64,000 bases of DNA from Agapetus fuscipes (GCA_951799405.1 OX637345.1:4836001-4900000), one strand, 5' to 3'. Shown: positions 10,754 through 21,724, numbered from the stretch's first letter. Notes: generated from the letters alone by a model not told the origin. Program-made: numbers and translations.

Positions 10754-10935
10754 ACAATAATTATAACTACACAGTTTAATTTTTTTAATCGGATATTACA
10801 CAGAGAGGGTGTCTCCTGAAGACGTTAGCTACATCGCTAGCGAAACGTTGAGAAAAATATAAGTTCTCTTATAACGGTTCGTGTAATATCCGATCAGAAA
10901 ATGTGTAAAAAAAACTGTGTAGTTATAATTCTTGT
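10754..10935. mobile_element. Fold-back element carrying a CTGANGA...GAAAC stem-loop
   Basis: The left arm ACAATAATTATAACTACACA ... CGGATATTACAC is complementary to the right arm GTGTAATATCCGATC ... TGTGTAGTTATAATTCTTGT, with a small insertion in the right arm. The central part holds the motif at 10816-10846 and TCTCTTATAACGG. No coding capacity; the overall form is MITE-like. Confidence 0.75.
10816..10846 (+). other. Hammerhead-like stem-loop motif, copy 1
   Basis: CTGAAGA, one C, stem GTTAGC, loop TACATC, stem GCTAGC (one T-G pair), then GAAAC followed by GTTGAG. Found between the arms of the fold-back element. Confidence 0.6.
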
Positions 10936-10971
10936 AAATAAAAAAACCTGTTTATAAAACTGTCTCAATTT

Positions 10972-11216
10972 TCTAATCTAATCTAATCTAAGTTGCAAAA
11001 TATAAGTAACATTAGAGATTCACATTATATGCATTTTCACAAAACAGACATGTTTAAGTTCGCGCTTAAACATGCCGCATGTAATCCTACAATATAAAAA
11101 CCCGAATCTCAAATGTACATACACCATGCAACTCCTGCCGACCTTCCCTGAAACAGGGGTGGCATTGGCAAAGTGAACCATTTTCTACAGCATGGGTGGT
11201 CAGACGCATACCAACC
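10972..11216 (-). mobile_element. Repeat C, near full length
   Basis: Left end tail CTAATCTAATCTAATCTAAG; right end GGGTGGTCAGACGCATACC. The last head bases are lost. Confidence 0.85.
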
Positions 11217-11871
11217 ACTTTTCACTATTTAATTGCATAAACACACATTTGAACATATAACTCATTTGAATTAAGATGACTTCCGAGTGTATTTTAAACA
11301 ACAGTAAAAAACAGTCATAATTCAGTCTCGGATGTTATAATTAAAGATTATTTTTAATTGCATGGTATCGCGGATTTCTTATGAAAATAATTGTTGTGCC
11401 AATCGGCAGACCGAGCGCAATTTTTGGCCAAACATTGCATAATTACACAGAGAATGACTGAATCATAGATTTATGGCTTTTTCAATTATAATTGTGCTGA
11501 AGAAATGCAAAAATTCAACTTTTTTGTATTAATTTACCGTATCGGTTATTCTTTAAATAAATACAGTATACCTTAATATTATCTTATGTCATTCTTTCTT
11601 CAAGAAAAGAATTCTGTTAAGGTAGAACCTACCTATTGTAACGTTATTCAAGTTTTTTGGATATCAAAATAGTCCCTAAAGATTTCTATTTAAATGTTAG
11701 ACTAGCTGACCCGACAGACGTTGTCCTGCTCATTTTTCAACAAATTAGGTCGAACCATTTGTTGAATTTATAAAATATTTCCAAGTGATCATTGTTAATA
11801 ATTTATCCAAAAAATAAATAATTAAACGAAACTTCTGTAAAAAACCTTGCTTTATTTCACTAAATTTGAGT
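11217..11871. other. AT-rich unassigned stretch
   Basis: Contains CTAGCTGACCCGACAGACGT at about 11702, a word I associate with a common insect repeat terminus but cannot assign. No gene seen. Confidence 0.35.
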
Positions 11872-12045
11872 CTATAATCTGTAATCTAATTTGCAAGGAT
11901 ATATTCATTCAAAGCTCTCAGATGTATGCCCACAAACAAACACGTGTAGTTCGCGCTTACAAATGCTGATTGTGTACTTACAAATAAAATCCAAACCTCA
12001 AATGAACATAAGCCCTGCAACTCTTGCCGACATTCCCTGAAACAG
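11872..12045 (-). mobile_element. Repeat C, 5'-truncated
   Basis: The tail TATAATCTGTAATCTAATTT is on the left; the match stops abruptly in CATTCCCTGAAACAG where a GAAAC-motif sequence begins, so the head was removed or replaced. Confidence 0.8.
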
Positions 12046-12060
12046 ATTACACGAAAAAAC

Positions 12061-12090
12061 GTTTTCGAAGAGACAGCTCTCCATCTTCAG
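12061..12090 (-). other. Hammerhead-like stem-loop motif, copy 2
   Basis: Read leftward: CTGAAGA, T, stem GGAGAG, loop CTGT, stem CTCTTC, GAAAAC. It directly borders the truncated C copy. Confidence 0.6.
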
Positions 12091-12447
12091 TTTCTTAAAT
12101 ACAACTCTCCTCCAGATCTTGAATGCTTCAAGGTGGTTCCTTTCTTGGCTTAAGCGTTCTTAAGCATATAATTAATTTGGAGTGTGCCATACATTAAAGT
12201 AAGTTTATTCACGAGCTATCAGATTGCCAAGAAAAGAGTGACTCATCGTCGGTCGCTAATACACTTTTCCAGACAATATTTTGTGTTGTACTCTTTTCGA
12301 TACAATATCTCGGCAGTAGGGATGTTACAGAGCTCCACAACAGTATCCGAAACTATTGGATATCCGAAATGAATACAAATGTAAAAGTAACCGAATCACA
12401 TTTTCAAGTTTCGAATAATTCCGGATAGGGGTGGAGTATATCCTGTC
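12091..12447. other. Unassigned sequence
   Basis: Possibly the rest of the element that carried motif copy 2. A 62-codon frame (12184-12372) is unrecognised. Confidence 0.3.
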
Positions 12448-12515
12448 TGTATTATCTAAAATCTAAGTTGCAAATATATGTTACATATTTAATGCATACT
12501 AACAAGCAAACACTT
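12448..12515 (-). mobile_element. Repeat C, 3' fragment
   Basis: ATCTAAAATCTAAGTTGCAA and TTTAATGCATACTAACAAGC match the C 3' end. Confidence 0.65.
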
Positions 12516-12524
12516 TTATTGAAA

Positions 12525-13012
12525 GTGTAACTTCTTGCCTGCATTATCCACGAAAAGCTCGCATGTGGCGATTTGTGACCTATTTATTTTTACAGATAAG
12601 ACGCCGGCCTCATGCTAACCACTTCAGTTGAACTGGAGGTTTTGCTTCTCTCTATGGAGCTAATTCTCATTTCTGGTGAAGGCTGAAGACACCAAAACGG
12701 AAAATCATTTCTGACACTCTCGGTGGGGATTGAGCCCTTGCTCTCGCCATTAAATTCAAGCATTCTACAAACTGAGCCATCGACCAGACTTTTTACGTGC
12801 TTGGTCGTCGCCACAAAGCGCCAATTCTCAAACAAGACCCAGTTGCTGTAACTCTGGATACACCTTTGGTGACCGGTCGGTAAAAGTATAGATATGAATT
12901 TTTTATCCAACGAAGATCATATTTGAAAATATAAATGGCATATTTTTTGTGCTCCTACCACCTTCCATTTATGAGTCCGAAGCGTTACTACTGGACTACG
13001 GACCGGTTGGTG
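12525..13012 (-). mobile_element. Composite SINE A+B, full length
   Basis: Leftward from 13012: A head (complement of TACTGGACTACGGACCGGTT), A body, AAGCACGTAAAAAGTCTGGT, then the B head (GATGGCTCAGTTTGTAGAAT, GGGCTCAATCCCC) and the B body to CACTTTCAATAAAAGTG near 12525. Two tRNA-like heads stand in one unit. Confidence 0.8.
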
Positions 13013-13206
13013 TGCTCGGTCCTTAAAAATCTTTTTCTACTCCCATTTGATAATTTACTAATTACAAAACGGCTAACGCAATCACAATGCCATACATTTC
13101 AACACCCGTTGCATAATGTTACATTATGCAACCGGTAACCGTGTTAAAATGAACATGTGCGCATGCGCATTGTCAGAATTGGAACCATTTTTTAATTTCA
13201 AATGTC

Positions 13207-13340
13207 AACCTTGTATGGGGGTATGAAGACCTGTCAATCCAAGATGGCCGCAAGCGATCAGCTGATTAGGCTTCATACAATATTAGTGATATTCGGTAGG
13301 TAGGAATTACCGTGGTGATGAGACTTTCAGCCCTGTTCAG
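13207..13340 (+). mobile_element. Harbinger-like MITE fragment
   Basis: GTATGAAGACCTGTCAATCC, AAGATGGCCGCAAGCGATCA and TACCGTGGTGATGAGACTTT match the core of the element at 6765-7014. The inverted ends are gone. Confidence 0.75.
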
Positions 13341-13530
13341 ATGAAAATAAATAAGTATATTTTATGTGTAAAGTCAAATAAAAATTGTTAATAGTGCTAA
13401 AATTTATCGAATTTATTTATCGGATTGCTCCAAATAAAGCTTTCCTTTTTTCAATGGAAAATAAAAGGCTTGAAAGGAAAACAATACAAAAAATTTCACC
13501 GCAAAAAATAAACAAACTCAAAAAGTTACT

Positions 13531-13753
13531 TGGTTAATAGGTGAGTATGAGGTTGATCACCTATGCTGTACAAATTTGGTTCACCTGCCAATACAACTGC
13601 AGGGCATATGTTTATTTGAGTTTTGGGTTTGAATGTTTAAGCTTATATGCAGGATGTAAAAGCGCGACCTTATACATATGTGTCGGCTTGTGGGCATGAA
13701 TTCAATATGAAACCTAAATATAATTTATTTTTACAACTTAGGTTAGATTAGAT
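13531..13753 (+). mobile_element. Repeat C, diverged
   Basis: AATAGGTGAGTATGAGGTTG head, CCAATACAACTGCAGGGCAT body, GTCGGCTTGTGGGCATGAAT, tail ACTTAGGTTAGATTAGATA. About 40 bp of the middle are missing. Confidence 0.75.
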
Positions 13754-13883
13754 AATCGAAGGGAATGATAAATCACACGTTTTGACAAAGGTAAGGTTTT
13801 AATTACTTCAAATGGACGAGTACATTATAATGACTATTATTCACTATTTTGTTAATTCTCTCATGGTCGTAGAAAAAGTATTG

Positions 13884-14005
13884 TATGCCACTGCACGTAA
13901 TTAGTCTTTGTAACACTCGTGCTTTCTATTGTGCCATTCGGCTGCGCCTCATGGCACAAACTAGCACTCGTGTTAAAAAGACTATCATTACTTGGCAGTG
14001 GCATA
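13884..14005. mobile_element. 122-bp fold-back MITE
   Basis: TATGCCACTGCACGTAAT ... TAACACTCGTGCT ... TTGTGCCAT pairs with ATGGCACAA ... AGCACTCGTGTTA ... GGCAGTGGCATA around the loop TCGGCTGCGCCTC. The arms are about 50 bp with small bulges. No ORF. Confidence 0.75.
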
Positions 14006-14069
14006 AATAACTATTTCTTTTAAACCTTTAAAAGCTTTTCAACTGTCAATATATGACAATGACAATGAC

Positions 14070-14535
14070 CGGTCCGTAGTTCGAAAGGTTGTGGGTTTGA
14101 TTCCCGAACACAAAAAAATATACCATTTATATTTTCAAATTTGCTCTTCGCTGGGTTGAAAAATTCATAAAACTTTTACCAATGACCGGTCACCAAAGTT
14201 CCATCCAGCCTTACAGCAACTAGATCTTGCTTGAGAATTGGCGCTTTGTAGCGACGACGATCAAGCTCGTAAAAAGGTCGATAGCTCAATTGGTAGAATG
14301 CTTGCATTCCATGCCGAGAGCAAGGGTTCAATCTCAAATGTTTCCTCAGCCTTCACAAGAAATGATAACCAGCCCCCCCTGGAGCTGGGGAACCCCCACT
14401 TTAACTGAAAGTGGTTGGTGTGAGGCCGGCCCCCTTACCTGTAAAATTAATTAATTAGGTCCCGAAGCTCCATATGCGATCCCTTCGGGGATAACGCAGG
14501 CAAGAAGTTACGCTATATGTGTAGCTTAGTTGCGT
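14070..14535 (+). mobile_element. Composite SINE A+B
   Basis: A head shortened at the A box (ACCGGTCCGTAGTTCGAAAGG), body to GACGACGATCAAGCTCGTAAA, then B: GGTCGATAGCTCAATTGGTA, AGAGCAAGGGTTCAATCTC, CTTCACAAGAAATGATAACC, GAGGCCGGCCCCCTTACCTG, ACGCTATATGTGTAGCTTAG. Same architecture as 12525-13012, 34163-34700 and 61083-61560. Confidence 0.85.
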
Positions 14536-14969
14536 TTATATATAAAAATAAATATCCGAAATCGGTACAGTATTACCTACTCCTGTATCTGTAACACTAG
14601 CAGTATCCGAAATTTCACATCTACAACACCCCTGATCAGCAGCTATTGTTGCTTGATGCGAGGTTGAGTGTAGAAAGAATGGCTTGTAGATACCGCATCA
14701 AATAAGCGGGCGATGACAGGGCGGGAATGCTGAGAGGAACCATTATATAGCGTGTTTAATATCGGCGTGATCTTTGGCCCTTGCCTCTAATGAAACGTTA
14801 CTTCTAAATGAGAAAGCCTCGCACAATTAATATTGTGACGTCCGCCGAAACACAAGCGCTACCAAGAGATGCTTCTAGAAAGCACACTATTGTTACTATT
14901 TATTTCGCGTTCACGTTTAATAATATTGCAGTTGAATTTATGTATTTAAAAAAATATGCTTACATATGA
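14536..14969. other. Unassigned sequence
   Basis: Mixed composition with no recognised coding or repeat signal. Confidence 0.35.
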
Positions 14970-15210
14970 TTCCCCCCCCCCCTTACAATCATTCTATAGT
15001 CATTATCTAATGAACCCCCCCCCCTCTTGCTGTAATAATGGATGAGCCTATTAATTAATAATGTTATATTACTTACATAATATTTGGTATATTTTGTAGA
15101 AATTGGTATTTACAAGAACGACGTCACTTTTGGTACTCGTACATCATTTGCCATCATCCGCAGACCAGACTCCCCCCCCCTTAATGCGAATGACGTAATA
15201 TATGGACAGC
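14970..15210. repeat. Poly-C-bearing repeat block
   Basis: C runs at about 14973-14984, 15006-15016 and 15173-15182 are spaced through AT-rich DNA. The segment AATGACGTAATATATGGACAGCCCC follows. It looks like a dispersed repeat with C-rich ends, family unknown. Confidence 0.45.
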
Positions 15211-15599
15211 CCCTATGCAATTTCTGTATTGGCGGTTTCGCGGCTTGGGCGTCAATGTGGTGACGTGACTATGCACAGACCCACAGCGTAATCTTTGGCG
15301 TTCCAGACCATACGAACGCCTCTGGAAACATTAATTCGAGAGAGAGCGAGATGTAGAAGGTACAAAATATCAAACACTTACGTCTACACACACACTGTTT
15401 TTTTTTTAAAATAGATTTGTGAAAGGAATGCAATCCACCAACCTATTTTGCCTGGCCAGTTGTCTTCATGCGAAAGTAGAAGCTTGTGTGCATGCAACGG
15501 CATCTGTTGAACCAGGGTCGAAGTTATCTTCGAACCAGCGTTATCTGATTCCAAATAACCTGTCTTGATCCCCGCGGCCATAACACCGACATAAATAGC
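15211..15599. other. Unassigned sequence
   Basis: A 65-codon leftward frame at 15384-15581 shows no known motif. Confidence 0.35.
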
Positions 15600-15687
15600 A
15601 TATTTTTAATATGGCATATTTTTTGTGCTCCCACGACCTTTCATTTAAAAGTCCAACGCGTTACCACTAGACTACTGACTGGTCTGT
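15600..15687 (-). mobile_element. SINE-A head fragment
   Basis: Complement of TACCACTAGACTACTGACTGG and TTTTGTGCTCCCACGACC. Confidence 0.7.
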
Positions 15688-15734
15688 AAATGTGAATATG
15701 GAATACGGTATGTGAAACTATATTAATACACACA

Positions 15735-15880
15735 ACACAAAACTACGCAGCTAAGAGCCCTGCTACTAAGGACTAGTACATCAACCGCCACATCAACAAC
15801 ACCTCCGCGGCCCTACAACAAGTGTCACAGAGTTTCTGAAATCTAGGGAGTCTCTCATACAGGATTCCTAAAAATACATG
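15735..15880 (+). mobile_element. Unit D, independent copy
   Basis: ACTACGCAGCTAAGAGCCCT, CATCAACAACACCTCCGCGG, ACAACAAGTGTCACAGAG, CTGAAATCTAGGGAGTCT and AGGATTCCTAAAAATA. It extends upstream of the part fused to SINE-A, so D exists on its own as a longer element, perhaps a LINE 3' end. Confidence 0.65.
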
Positions 15881-17159
15881 TTTGCAACATAAAAGATATA
15901 TTTCCTCATTTTTTTTTATTTGACAATGATTTCATAGTAAAATTTATGAGAAGTCTAGACTACCATCTTGTTTTACCAACGAAAACACCATTACCGACAA
16001 CACAATAAATCCACAAAGAATTCCTCTAAATCACGGCATGGCAGTGGCGTGCATTGCTTTTTAGCCATGGGTAGGCAACAATTCGGGATTTTCTCAGTTC
16101 CCATAAACCCAGATATTAATTTATCGTAAAAATGTGCTATTACATAATTATGTACCTACGCTACAGTATCAACGACTTCTGAAGCACAGAACTATTTCAA
16201 ATCAGTGTAGAATCGAAAGCTAACTTTGGTTTTACTAAGAAGGAGCAACTCCTTACAAAATATTGATACCCTCTCTTCAAAATAAAAAAAAAATGAGGAA
16301 GACTTGGTTGAAGGGTTTTTCTTTACTTTCGTTTTCATTCTCTTTTTTCTCTTTTCAGTACAAGTTACAAACATAACCGGTCTTCGGGCCAACAGGCCGA
16401 CAAACCTTGTGACAAATTATTCCCTTTTTATTACAATAAAACACATAAATTTTGTTACAGTAAATCCGGCTCAGCCGGTGTCTTGCCGAACGCCGGCCAA
16501 TCAGCGTGTAGGGTTAAGTTTTATCAAGGAGTTCGACGGATGGCGAAATTCAGGGCCTGCACAAAAAGTGTGCCGTATCAATATGAATGTTTTTTTTTCA
16601 GTAGCTTATTTATTGGACAACGAAATTTTAGATACTTTTCGTAAAATCCCAATTTTATAGATCTGTAGACATTGGCTGCCATGTTAGCAATTTTCCTGCA
16701 ATATAATTTTTTATCTGTGAACTTTGCCATAAAACGAAAGGCTATTAAAGAAGAATCAATGTTTTATGTTGATGATGATGATGATGATGATTATGATGAT
16801 TTCCTTATAAGCGCCGTTTCGTAACTCAATGTCACTCCAAGGGCGCTTGTTATTTTAAGTTTATTAAATATTTTGTTGCACAAATTTTCAGTAGTCAGTT
16901 GAATTACAATTATTCAATACACACTGTTTTGTTTATTATTCGCGCTAACTATCATTTGCAATAACTCAAGTCAAGAATAAGGTTGGTACTTAATTGGAAG
17001 GCAATAAATCACTTTTAATATACTTCAATGGTTTTGTGCAATTTGTGAAAATAAAACTGTGTTTTTAAAAATAAAAAAATCTTATAAAAATTAATTTTCA
17101 CTGTGTGAATACACAAACTTTGAAAAGTCAAAAAAACACTTCTTTATTCTTATAAGTGG
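15881..17159. other. AT-rich unassigned stretch
   Basis: Holds a GAT microsatellite at about 16769-16800. A 118-codon frame at 16304-16660 has a hydrophobic start (FFFTFVFILFFLFSVQV) but no family I know. Confidence 0.35.
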
Positions 17160-17327
17160 CTTCGATATGTAAACATTTAAAATTCATACCAAATGTATGC
17201 CCACAAACATACACGTGTAAGTTTAAGCTTACAAATGTTGCATGTGTACTAACAAATTAAAATCCAAAAAAGAAAGATAAGACTTCCCACTTTTATCGAT
17301 CTCCAAACAGGGATAACTGTCAGCCTC
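17160..17327 (-). mobile_element. Repeat C, diverged and partial
   Basis: CCAAATGTATGCCCACAAAC, ACACGTGTAAGTTTAAGCTT and ATGTTGCATGTGTACTAAC preserve the middle of C. Both ends are eroded. Confidence 0.6.
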
Positions 17328-17848
17328 AAAATAATTATTATTAAAAAAAATTGACATTTCACACCACAATTTCACACCTTTAACATTGTTACTTTTTATC
17401 ATTACTTGTTTAGAAAAGAAACATTCAATTGAAAAAAGAAGTACGAAAAATTCAACAAATTACAAGACTTTTTTAGGTTAATTAATACTTTAAAGAAAAT
17501 AACTTAAGACACACACGCTGTTTTCAAAAATAATCACGAAAACACTCTTAATTTACATTATTTTAACTTTTTTGTTTTTATATTCAAAAAGGAAACTTGA
17601 AAAAAACCCCGAAATATATATTTTTGAAGCTCGTTTAACGTAACAAATAAATGTCAAAGAAACTAACAAAAAACAGAAGGTACCTAAACACATGGTACAT
17701 CTCTCTCACAATACCGCATAGCGGTGTCTCGTTCTTCTATTTACCCTTTCTAACGTATTGCGTTGTCCCTTTTTAAGGCTCGCCTTTTCGTCATAATAAT
17801 TGTTCGTGCACGTATTGGGAGAAATAGTTGTCACTATGAGTACGCTAT
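17328..17848. other. AT-rich unassigned stretch
   Basis: No ORF or repeat recognised. Confidence 0.4.
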
Positions 17849-17915
17849 CATTATTATCATCATAATATGTCAGTTCAACTAAAGATGGAACTGAAATATT
17901 ATGATGATAATAATG
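17849..17915. repeat. Perfect-arm hairpin
   Basis: CATTATTATCATCATAATAT pairs with ATATTATGATGATAATAATG, and inside it CAGTTC pairs with GAACTG around a short loop. It stands just upstream of a GC-rich segment. Confidence 0.7.
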
Positions 17916-17942
17916 TAGCGAGAGCCCGCTAGCGCTGATGAG

Positions 17943-17990
17943 GGTGTGGGGCGGAGTGCGGGGCGGAGTGCGGGGCGGAGTGTGGAGGAG
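17943..17990 (+). repeat. GC-rich minisatellite, 12-bp unit
   Basis: GGGGCGGAGTGC is repeated about three and a half times. From here to about 18050 and again at 18250-18350 the sequence is unusually GC-rich and CpG-bearing for this window; it could be a promoter island of a gene outside or lost, but no gene follows. Confidence 0.6.
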
Positions 17991-18451
17991 AGAGGGGAAG
18001 TGAAGCGAACTGACAAGCGGCGGGCAGATAATATTATGTGCTATACCGCGCGTAATTTGAATTTTTAAAAGAACAGAAGATGAATATTGTTGTATGAATT
18101 GTGTGTTTAATTCAGTTCGGCAACAACTATTGAACTGTATGAGATGTACGCCACTGCGGCATGGCTACCTAAAATGTAAACCATTCGATGAGCAGTTACG
18201 GTGGAGATGAAAAATCATTGGGCCATTACAATTTGTAATATTTTATAGATATTTGTGATGGACTGCCGGCCGCATCTCATTTGTGCGGGGAGGTAGCGCG
18301 CTCGCAACATTCGAGCACATTTTTTACGCTTCCGGCCCGATCGAATGTTAATTAAGATAACCAGTCGTGTGTGTATAATTATCATTCGAGAAACAGGGGT
18401 GCATCTGGTAAAAGAGTGGTTACAATTTACTTGGGTTCAATTTAACAAAAC

Positions 18452-18897
18452 TTAATTAAAATACTTTTTTAACTTTGTTACAATTCACTTGAGTTTTATT
18501 TTTTAAAAAACACAACCAGTTTCGGGAGAAGCAGTACCTCCCATCTTCAGGTGTAAATATCAACTAACATAAAATACAAAATTACCAAATTAAGCAAGGA
18601 TTTAATTTGTAGTACTGGTGGGGGTAAGTGGGGGGCGGGGCTTAATTGGAAACAAAGAAAGTAATGGCGAAGTGTTAGGAAAGAGGATATTATTTAAGAG
18701 GTTATTTTCAGAATTAATATTTTTTTGGATTTCTAGATTTTCAAAATTGTTCATAATTTTACCTTTGTAGGGGATGGGATGAAGGAGTTTTAATGTGTGA
18801 GTGTGAAAGGAATGGTTTGATTCAATTTTTAAAAAAAGTTTTTTAAAAAATAAAACTCAAGTGAATTGTAACAAAGTTAAAAAAGTATTTTAATTAA
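18452..18897. mobile_element. 446-bp fold-back element with perfect 60-bp arms
   Basis: 18452-18511 (TTAATTAAAATACTTTTTTA ... TTTTAAAAAAC) is the exact reverse complement of 18838-18897. The interior has the stem-loop motif just inside the left arm (18519-18550), a G-rich segment near 18622 and no ORF. Perfect arms imply recent movement or gene conversion. Confidence 0.85.
18519..18550 (-). other. Hammerhead-like stem-loop motif, copy 3
   Basis: Leftward: CTGAAGA, T, stem GGGAG, loop GTACTGCTT, stem CTCCC, GAAAC, then TGGTTGTG and the element arm. The stem is perfect. Confidence 0.65.
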
Positions 18898-19549
18898 TTA
18901 AAATGTGCTTTCACAAAGTTACTGCCCAAAATCTAATTAACAAAACTTCATTATATTTGTTAGGGTTTGGTGGTTCGAACAGTGAAAGTCCATTGTATTT
19001 ATTTAAAAAAACATCGATGAAATTTATTTTACTAATCTTTTTATGATTAAATCACATTTGGTTTACAGTTTTTTTTCGTACTATCTCGCTCAACGGCTCT
19101 GGTACTAATCCGCTTTCAAAACATGGCCATCTCTATTTACAAGTGTGTGGGGGCTACTCTGGCATATGCCAGACCATGCTAGAATCTTCTCAATCAGAAG
19201 CTTTGAGCGAACACTAGTACAACCCTCCAAATAATTACATCTAGAGATCACACACAGGTAAGTAAAAACAGACAATCATAGGTAAACATACACAGACATA
19301 AAATCACACATCCTTAACAGAGTTATTATTGTTTTTTTTTTCAAGCAGGTTCTTTGTAATAAAAACTGAAGTGAATTTATTTTGCACAATTTTCTTATTC
19401 ATTTTCGGTTCAGAGTGACATTTTCACTGTATATTTCGACTGTTGAGATATTTTTGAAGCTACATAGAATTGCGGTCCTTAATTTATACCAAAAATCGCT
19501 AGACTTGCCAGAACACTCGATTTAACACCTAACCTATCTCCTCTTCTTC
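18898..19549. other. Unassigned sequence
   Basis: A small piece of repeat G lies at about 19210-19290. Otherwise nothing recognised. Confidence 0.35.
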
Positions 19550-19612
19550 TTGAAATTTGCACTTTCTACAGTAATGCCCAAGCTCGCAGAAGGCTCTTGA
19601 GGTGTAACCATT
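19550..19612 (+). mobile_element. SINE-A 3' fragment
   Basis: ACAGTAATGCCCAAGCTCGC and AGAAGGCTCTTGAGGTGTAA. Confidence 0.6.
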
Positions 19613-20190
19613 ATTTTCTTGGGTTTCCTTTGTTCCTTTTCCTTTCCGATGGTTTTTTTTACATATAATTAATTAATTTGGCAAATCATGCAGTCGTTCT
19701 TAATGGTATGAATACATACATATTTCTGAAACTCTCTACAATCTGCGTTTCTCTTCCTATTTCACTTTTCTTTTTAGTCTTACGAAACAATTTGAAGAAG
19801 CTTTAAGCTCAGTTCGTCTCTGGTTCGAGTAGAAGAAGAAGAAGAAGAAGATGGAGATGAGAGTAAAGGAGGAGGATGCCGGGCAACGGAAACCGTCAGT
19901 GTTTTAAACGGTTGTCATGGCAACACTTTGAATCATTTTAATTAGTTGAAAAAAGCTCGCATGTTCGCACTCCGCGATTCCATCTATAATGCCTCCTCGC
20001 AGATGATCACTCGACATGCAACATTCTTGCATGATCATGAATGAGGTATCCAGAGTCAATGAAAGGAGAGCTTTTATGAAAAAGGCATTGGAGCTCAGAT
20101 GCTGTTAGACGCTGTAACTCTAAAACAGGACTTCAGATATTTGTAAAATTTAATTGTACATTGAAACTCTTACAGCCGGTACTTGTTAAC
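19613..20190. other. Unassigned, with a GAA microsatellite
   Basis: A GAA microsatellite lies at about 19831-19851. No gene seen. Confidence 0.35.
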
Positions 20191-20196
20191 ACAACA

Positions 20197-20345
20197 ATCA
20201 CTTTTTTCGGGCTATGTAGCCGTGGTCTGGTAGATTCTTTCCGGACAGTTTCGCCCATTGCTCCGATGGGCATTATCAGCGGTTGGCTAGTCGCTGTGAT
20301 CTTCTTACAGGATCTGGTGTTCTGGAAGCACCGCTAGCCTTGGTA
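20197..20345 (-). repeat. Dispersed repeat bearing stem-loop motif copy 4
   Basis: GGGCTATGTAGCCGTGGTCT and TTCCGGACAGTTTCGCCCAT precede the motif. A related sequence lies at 21370-21445 (GTTGCCGCGGTCTGTGGGAG, CTTCCGGACGTTTCACCCAT), so this is a family in its own right. No arms were found. Confidence 0.5.
20248..20279 (-). other. Hammerhead-like stem-loop motif, copy 4
   Basis: Leftward: CTGATAA, T, stem GCCCAT, loop CGGAGCA, stem ATGGGC, GAAAC. The stem is a perfect 6 bp. Confidence 0.6.
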
Positions 20346-20457
20346 AAATTTGGCCATTTGTAAAATTACTTCAAATAAAATATATAACCGGATATTTATA
20401 GAAACTTTTAGGAAAATTTCAGTGTTCTCGACGTTATGTTGGCGTCTTATCATCATC

Positions 20458-20642
20458 GGTTTGTAGTCTAGTGGTTAACACTTTAGACTCGTAAATGGAA
20501 GGTTGTGGGTTTGAATCCCGTCAGAGCACTAACAAGACATCCTTTATATTTTCAAATATGCTCTTCGCTGAGTTGAAAAATTCATATACCTTTACCAAAG
20601 ACCGGCCACCAAAGGCATTTCCAGCAACTGAGTCTTGCTTGG
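20458..20642 (+). mobile_element. SINE-A, head and body
   Basis: GTTTGTAGTCTAGTGGTTAAC head, B-box-like GGGTTTGAATCCC, body to CAACTGAGTCTTGCTTGG. The tail is replaced by a 40-bp rightward C fragment at 20643-20682. Confidence 0.8.
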
Positions 20643-20685
20643 CATGTGAAATGTGTAAGCGCGAACTTATACGTGTCTGCTTGTG

Positions 20686-20931
20686 AATCTAAAATCTAAG
20701 TTGCAGAGATATATAAACATTTAAGGCTCTCAAATGCATGCCCACAAACAAACACGCGTAGTTCGCGCTTACAAATGCTGAATGTGTAATTACAAATAAA
20801 ATTCAAACCCCAAATGAACATAAGCCCCACAACTTTTGCCGACCTTCCCTAACACAGGGGTGACATTGGCAAAGTAAACCATTTTTTACAGTATGGGTGG
20901 TCAGCCGCATATCAACCTATAAGTCAAGGAA
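20686..20931 (-). mobile_element. Repeat C, full length
   Basis: Tail GAATCTAAAATCTAAGTTGC on the left, head (complement of TTCCTTGACTTATAGGTTG) on the right. The small opposite-strand fragment at 20643-20682 makes a short inverted pair. Confidence 0.85.
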
Positions 20932-21360
20932 TTCATGAAAAATTAATCTTAAATATTAATAATACTTTGCAACTCAGATTATATATCAAAGACTGTTGTA
21001 TGGTTCTCAGTTATGACGTTCTATCTTGCATTTGTTTTCTAAATGACACAAAAAAATCTTTGCTTCTAAAGAACATCCAAAAGTGGCGTGAATGTTAACG
21101 CATGAATGATCGTATGTATTGGGCATATAAAAAAATGTTTGAGATTAAAACTTCCGATACAAAAATGTGTTCCAGTCCGTATTAATACATTGTATGAACA
21201 GTGTTGCCAATTATTCGTCTGCCTCACAATTTGTTAAAGGAAATTGAAAATATGTATTTAGAATAACGTTCATTTTTAAGCTGATTTAGATGATATCAAA
21301 ACCCATAGAAGAATCTTTAGTCCACTGGTTAAAGCCTCAGTATTTATATTTCTAGAGAGA
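20932..21360. other. AT-rich unassigned stretch
   Basis: Nothing recognised. Confidence 0.35.
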
Positions 21361-21410
21361 TGTTTTCCGGCATTTGTTGCCGCGGTCTGTGGGAGCTGGA
21401 GCTTCCGGAC

Positions 21411-21442
21411 GTTTCACCCATGTCTACGATGGGCTTTTGCAG
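21411..21442 (-). other. Hammerhead-like stem-loop motif, copy 5
   Basis: Leftward: CTGCAAA, A, stem GCCCAT, loop CGTAGAC, stem ATGGGT, GAAAC. The CTGANGA half has decayed but the stem is kept. Confidence 0.5.
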
Positions 21443-21519
21443 CGCGGAAGTGAAATAATGAAAAAGCTGTTGATGAAACTGAGCTACAGAAAAAAATCAG
21501 ACTGTTGGCATTAATACAA

Positions 21520-21724
21520 ATAATAATCTTAGTTGCAAAGATGTACTAACTCTTAAAACTCATATGAAGTTCTTACGAATGCTGCATGTGTACTTATAAA
21601 TTAAAATCCAAACCTTAAATGAACATAAACCCTGCAACTTTTTCTGCCTTTCCTGAAACATTGGCAAAGTGGACCATTTTTACAGTATGGGTGGTCAGCT
21701 TTATGTCAACCTATAAGTCAAGGA
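21520..21724 (-). mobile_element. Repeat C with internal deletions
   Basis: AATCTTAGTTGCAAAGATGT tail, complement head ACCTATAAGTCAAGGAA. About 50 bp are missing in total. Confidence 0.8.

Noticed and set aside
10816..10846. Calling the motif a proven hammerhead ribozyme
   Set aside because: One extra nucleotide separates CTGANGA from the stem in all copies and I could not place the NUH cleavage site or stem I, so it is reported only as hammerhead-like.
14070..14340. Functional tRNA genes at A/B-box-like sequences
   Set aside because: The heads of SINE-A and B have A- and B-box words, but no full cloverleaf with a 7-bp acceptor stem closes, and they continue into SINE bodies.
14970..15185. 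C runs as a telomere-like or G-quadruplex array
   Set aside because: Only three runs, irregularly spaced, with no telomeric unit.
16304..16660. 118-codon frame with a hydrophobic start
   Set aside because: It lies in AT-rich DNA; a Phe/Leu-rich start is expected by chance there, and no family is recognised.
17920..18360. Promoter or CpG island of a host gene
   Set aside because: GC-rich with CpGs, but no exon-like frame follows on either strand; kept only as a note.
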